From an uncultured Lachnospiraceae bacterium (GTDB taxonomy: Bacteria > Bacillota_A > Clostridia > Lachnospirales > Lachnospiraceae): a stretch of 6,492 nucleotides of DNA. The translations under genes and the position numbers were made by a program. The notes under the pieces are model-generated. The model saw nothing but the letters and a program-made list of their open reading frames with translations. It was not told the origin of the DNA and ran no database searches. Each line of letters opens with the position of its first letter. Positions within the stretch are counted from its first letter, which is position 1. Location: positions 1 to 6,492 of the forward strand of contig CAMWWS010000156.1 of the NCBI GenBank assembly GCA_947178085.1, written 5' to 3'. Shown one piece after another: positions 5,781 to 6,492 of this stretch.

Positions 5781-6455
5781 ATGCAATATAAAATCCTGAT
5801 CATTGACGACGACAAAGAACTTCTCAAAATGCTGAGAAAATACTTCGAAATAAAAAAATACGAAATAATCACAGCAGAGAACGGTACCGATGGCTTAAAC
5901 AAAATAAATCTGCACCCGGATATAATACTACTGGATATAAATATGCCCAAAATTGACGGAATAGAAGTATGCCGCAGGATACGTGATAAAGTATCCTGCC
6001 CTATCATATTCTTGACAGCGCGGGTAGAGGAACAGGACATTGTTAACGGGCTTTCTTCGGGTGGCGATGATTACATTTTAAAGCCATTTAACTTAAAAGA
6101 GCTTGATGCAAGGATTACAGCACACCTGAAGCGGGAGGAACGGCGTAAGAGCCGCACGGAATGTTGTTTTCAGGGAGAATTATCGATTGATTTTAAGGCA
6201 AAGACAGTGCAGATACATGAAAAATATCTCGAACTGACAAAACTGGAATATGAAATAATTGAATTTTTATCCATGAATCCGGGAATGGTTTTTGATAAAG
6301 AAAGGATTTATGAAAAGGTCTGTGGATTTGATGCAGAAGGCGACAGCAGAGTAATTACAGAACTAATCCGCAGAATCAGAAATAAGTTCCAAAAATATAC
6401 AGAAACGGAATATATTGAAACAGTATGGGGGATGGGGTACCGATGGATAAAATAA
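5781..6455 (+). CDS. OmpR/PhoB-family DNA-binding response regulator
   Basis: This 224-residue cytoplasmic transcription regulator is phosphorylated by a partner sensor kinase. The receiver domain (about 1-118) has the acidic cluster D9-D10-D11, phosphoacceptor D52 (LLDINMP), T79 (FLTAR) and K101 in LKPF, so all key residues are present. The GLSSGGDDY segment has Gly where Ala is usual. The winged-helix domain (about 126-224) shows LTKLEYEIIEFL, the recognition-helix region VITELIRRIRNKF, and the wing ending IETVWGMGYRW, much like VanR-type regulators. ATG 5781 has AGGAG 7 bases upstream. The open frame continues upstream through the inverted-repeat element to GTG 5505, but those 92 codons have no protein-like character. 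The kinase gene overlaps its end. From general resemblance, related pairs in Lachnospiraceae often control ABC exporters for antimicrobial peptides; the downstream genes are not visible here. Confidence 0.93.
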   Translation: MQYKILIIDDDKELLKMLRKYFEIKKYEIITAENGTDGLNKINLHPDIILLDINMPKIDGIEVCRRIRDKVSCPIIFLTARVEEQDIVNGLSSGGDDYILKPFNLKELDARITAHLKREERRKSRTECCFQGELSIDFKAKTVQIHEKYLELTKLEYEIIEFLSMNPGMVFDKERIYEKVCGFDAEGDSRVITELIRRIRNKFQKYTETEYIETVWGMGYRWIK

Positions 6456-6492
6456 GAAATCTTTCTGTGAGAAAAACAATTCTTTTATATAT
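6443..6492 (+). CDS. N-terminus of a sensor histidine kinase (partial, runs off the window)
   Basis: ATG 6443 opens a frame overlapping the last 13 bases of the regulator gene and reads MDKIRNLSVRKTILLY to the window end. The basic start followed by the beginning of a hydrophobic run fits the first membrane helix of a sensor kinase. Overlap of regulator and kinase is the usual arrangement for such pairs. A G-rich stretch (6427-6437) may act as a weak ribosome binding site, and coupling to the regulator is likely. No catalytic domain is visible, so the function rests on position and the start sequence. Confidence 0.65.
   Translation, partial: MDKIRNLSVRKTILLY

Overview
The window looks like a low-to-moderate-GC Firmicute chromosome, most likely a gut clostridium of the Lachnospiraceae type. 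The evidence is the A/T-rich spacers, AGGAG-type ribosome binding sites, sigma-A-like promoters, a Gram-positive lipoprotein signal, and protein styles (7TM GGDEF proteins, OmpR-type regulators followed by an overlapping kinase) common in that group. This assignment comes from reading the sequence, not from a database search.

Layout: (1) 1-62 holds a long, strong rho-independent terminator hairpin. A possible C-terminal peptide (…ELDKVTG-stop) reads into its loop. (2) 84-1394 encodes a MATE-family efflux transporter. Its ribosome binding site lies only six bases after the terminator T-tract, so no promoter fits between them and the gene must be reached by read-through, which suggests attenuation. 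(3) 1445-4700 is an operon with a good extended -10 promoter. It encodes a membrane-bound diguanylate cyclase (one TM, an extracellular domain, a seven-TM block, GGDEF), an 84-residue single-TM protein of unknown function, and a Gfo/Idh/MocA-type oxidoreductase. The cyclase stop codon sits within the ribosome-loading region of the small gene, and the last two genes are 2 bases apart. (4) 4716-5291, minus strand, encodes a small secreted lipoprotein with its own near-consensus promoter. It converges on the oxidoreductase gene with a 15-base gap and no visible terminator. (5) 5345-5780 is a non-coding stretch with a possible promoter. It also holds a 185-bp element bounded by a perfect 19-bp inverted repeat and filled with hairpins, lying between two imperfect direct repeats, the second of which contains the ribosome binding site of the next gene. 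(6) 5781-6492 encodes an OmpR/PhoB-family response regulator and the first residues of an overlapping sensor kinase that leaves the window.

The most interesting signals are non-coding: the terminator/attenuator in front of the efflux pump, and the inverted-repeat element in the leader of the two-component system. The proteins belong to recognisable families. The window reads as ordinary chromosome carrying signalling (c-di-GMP, two-component) and export functions, with one likely small mobile or structured-RNA insertion.
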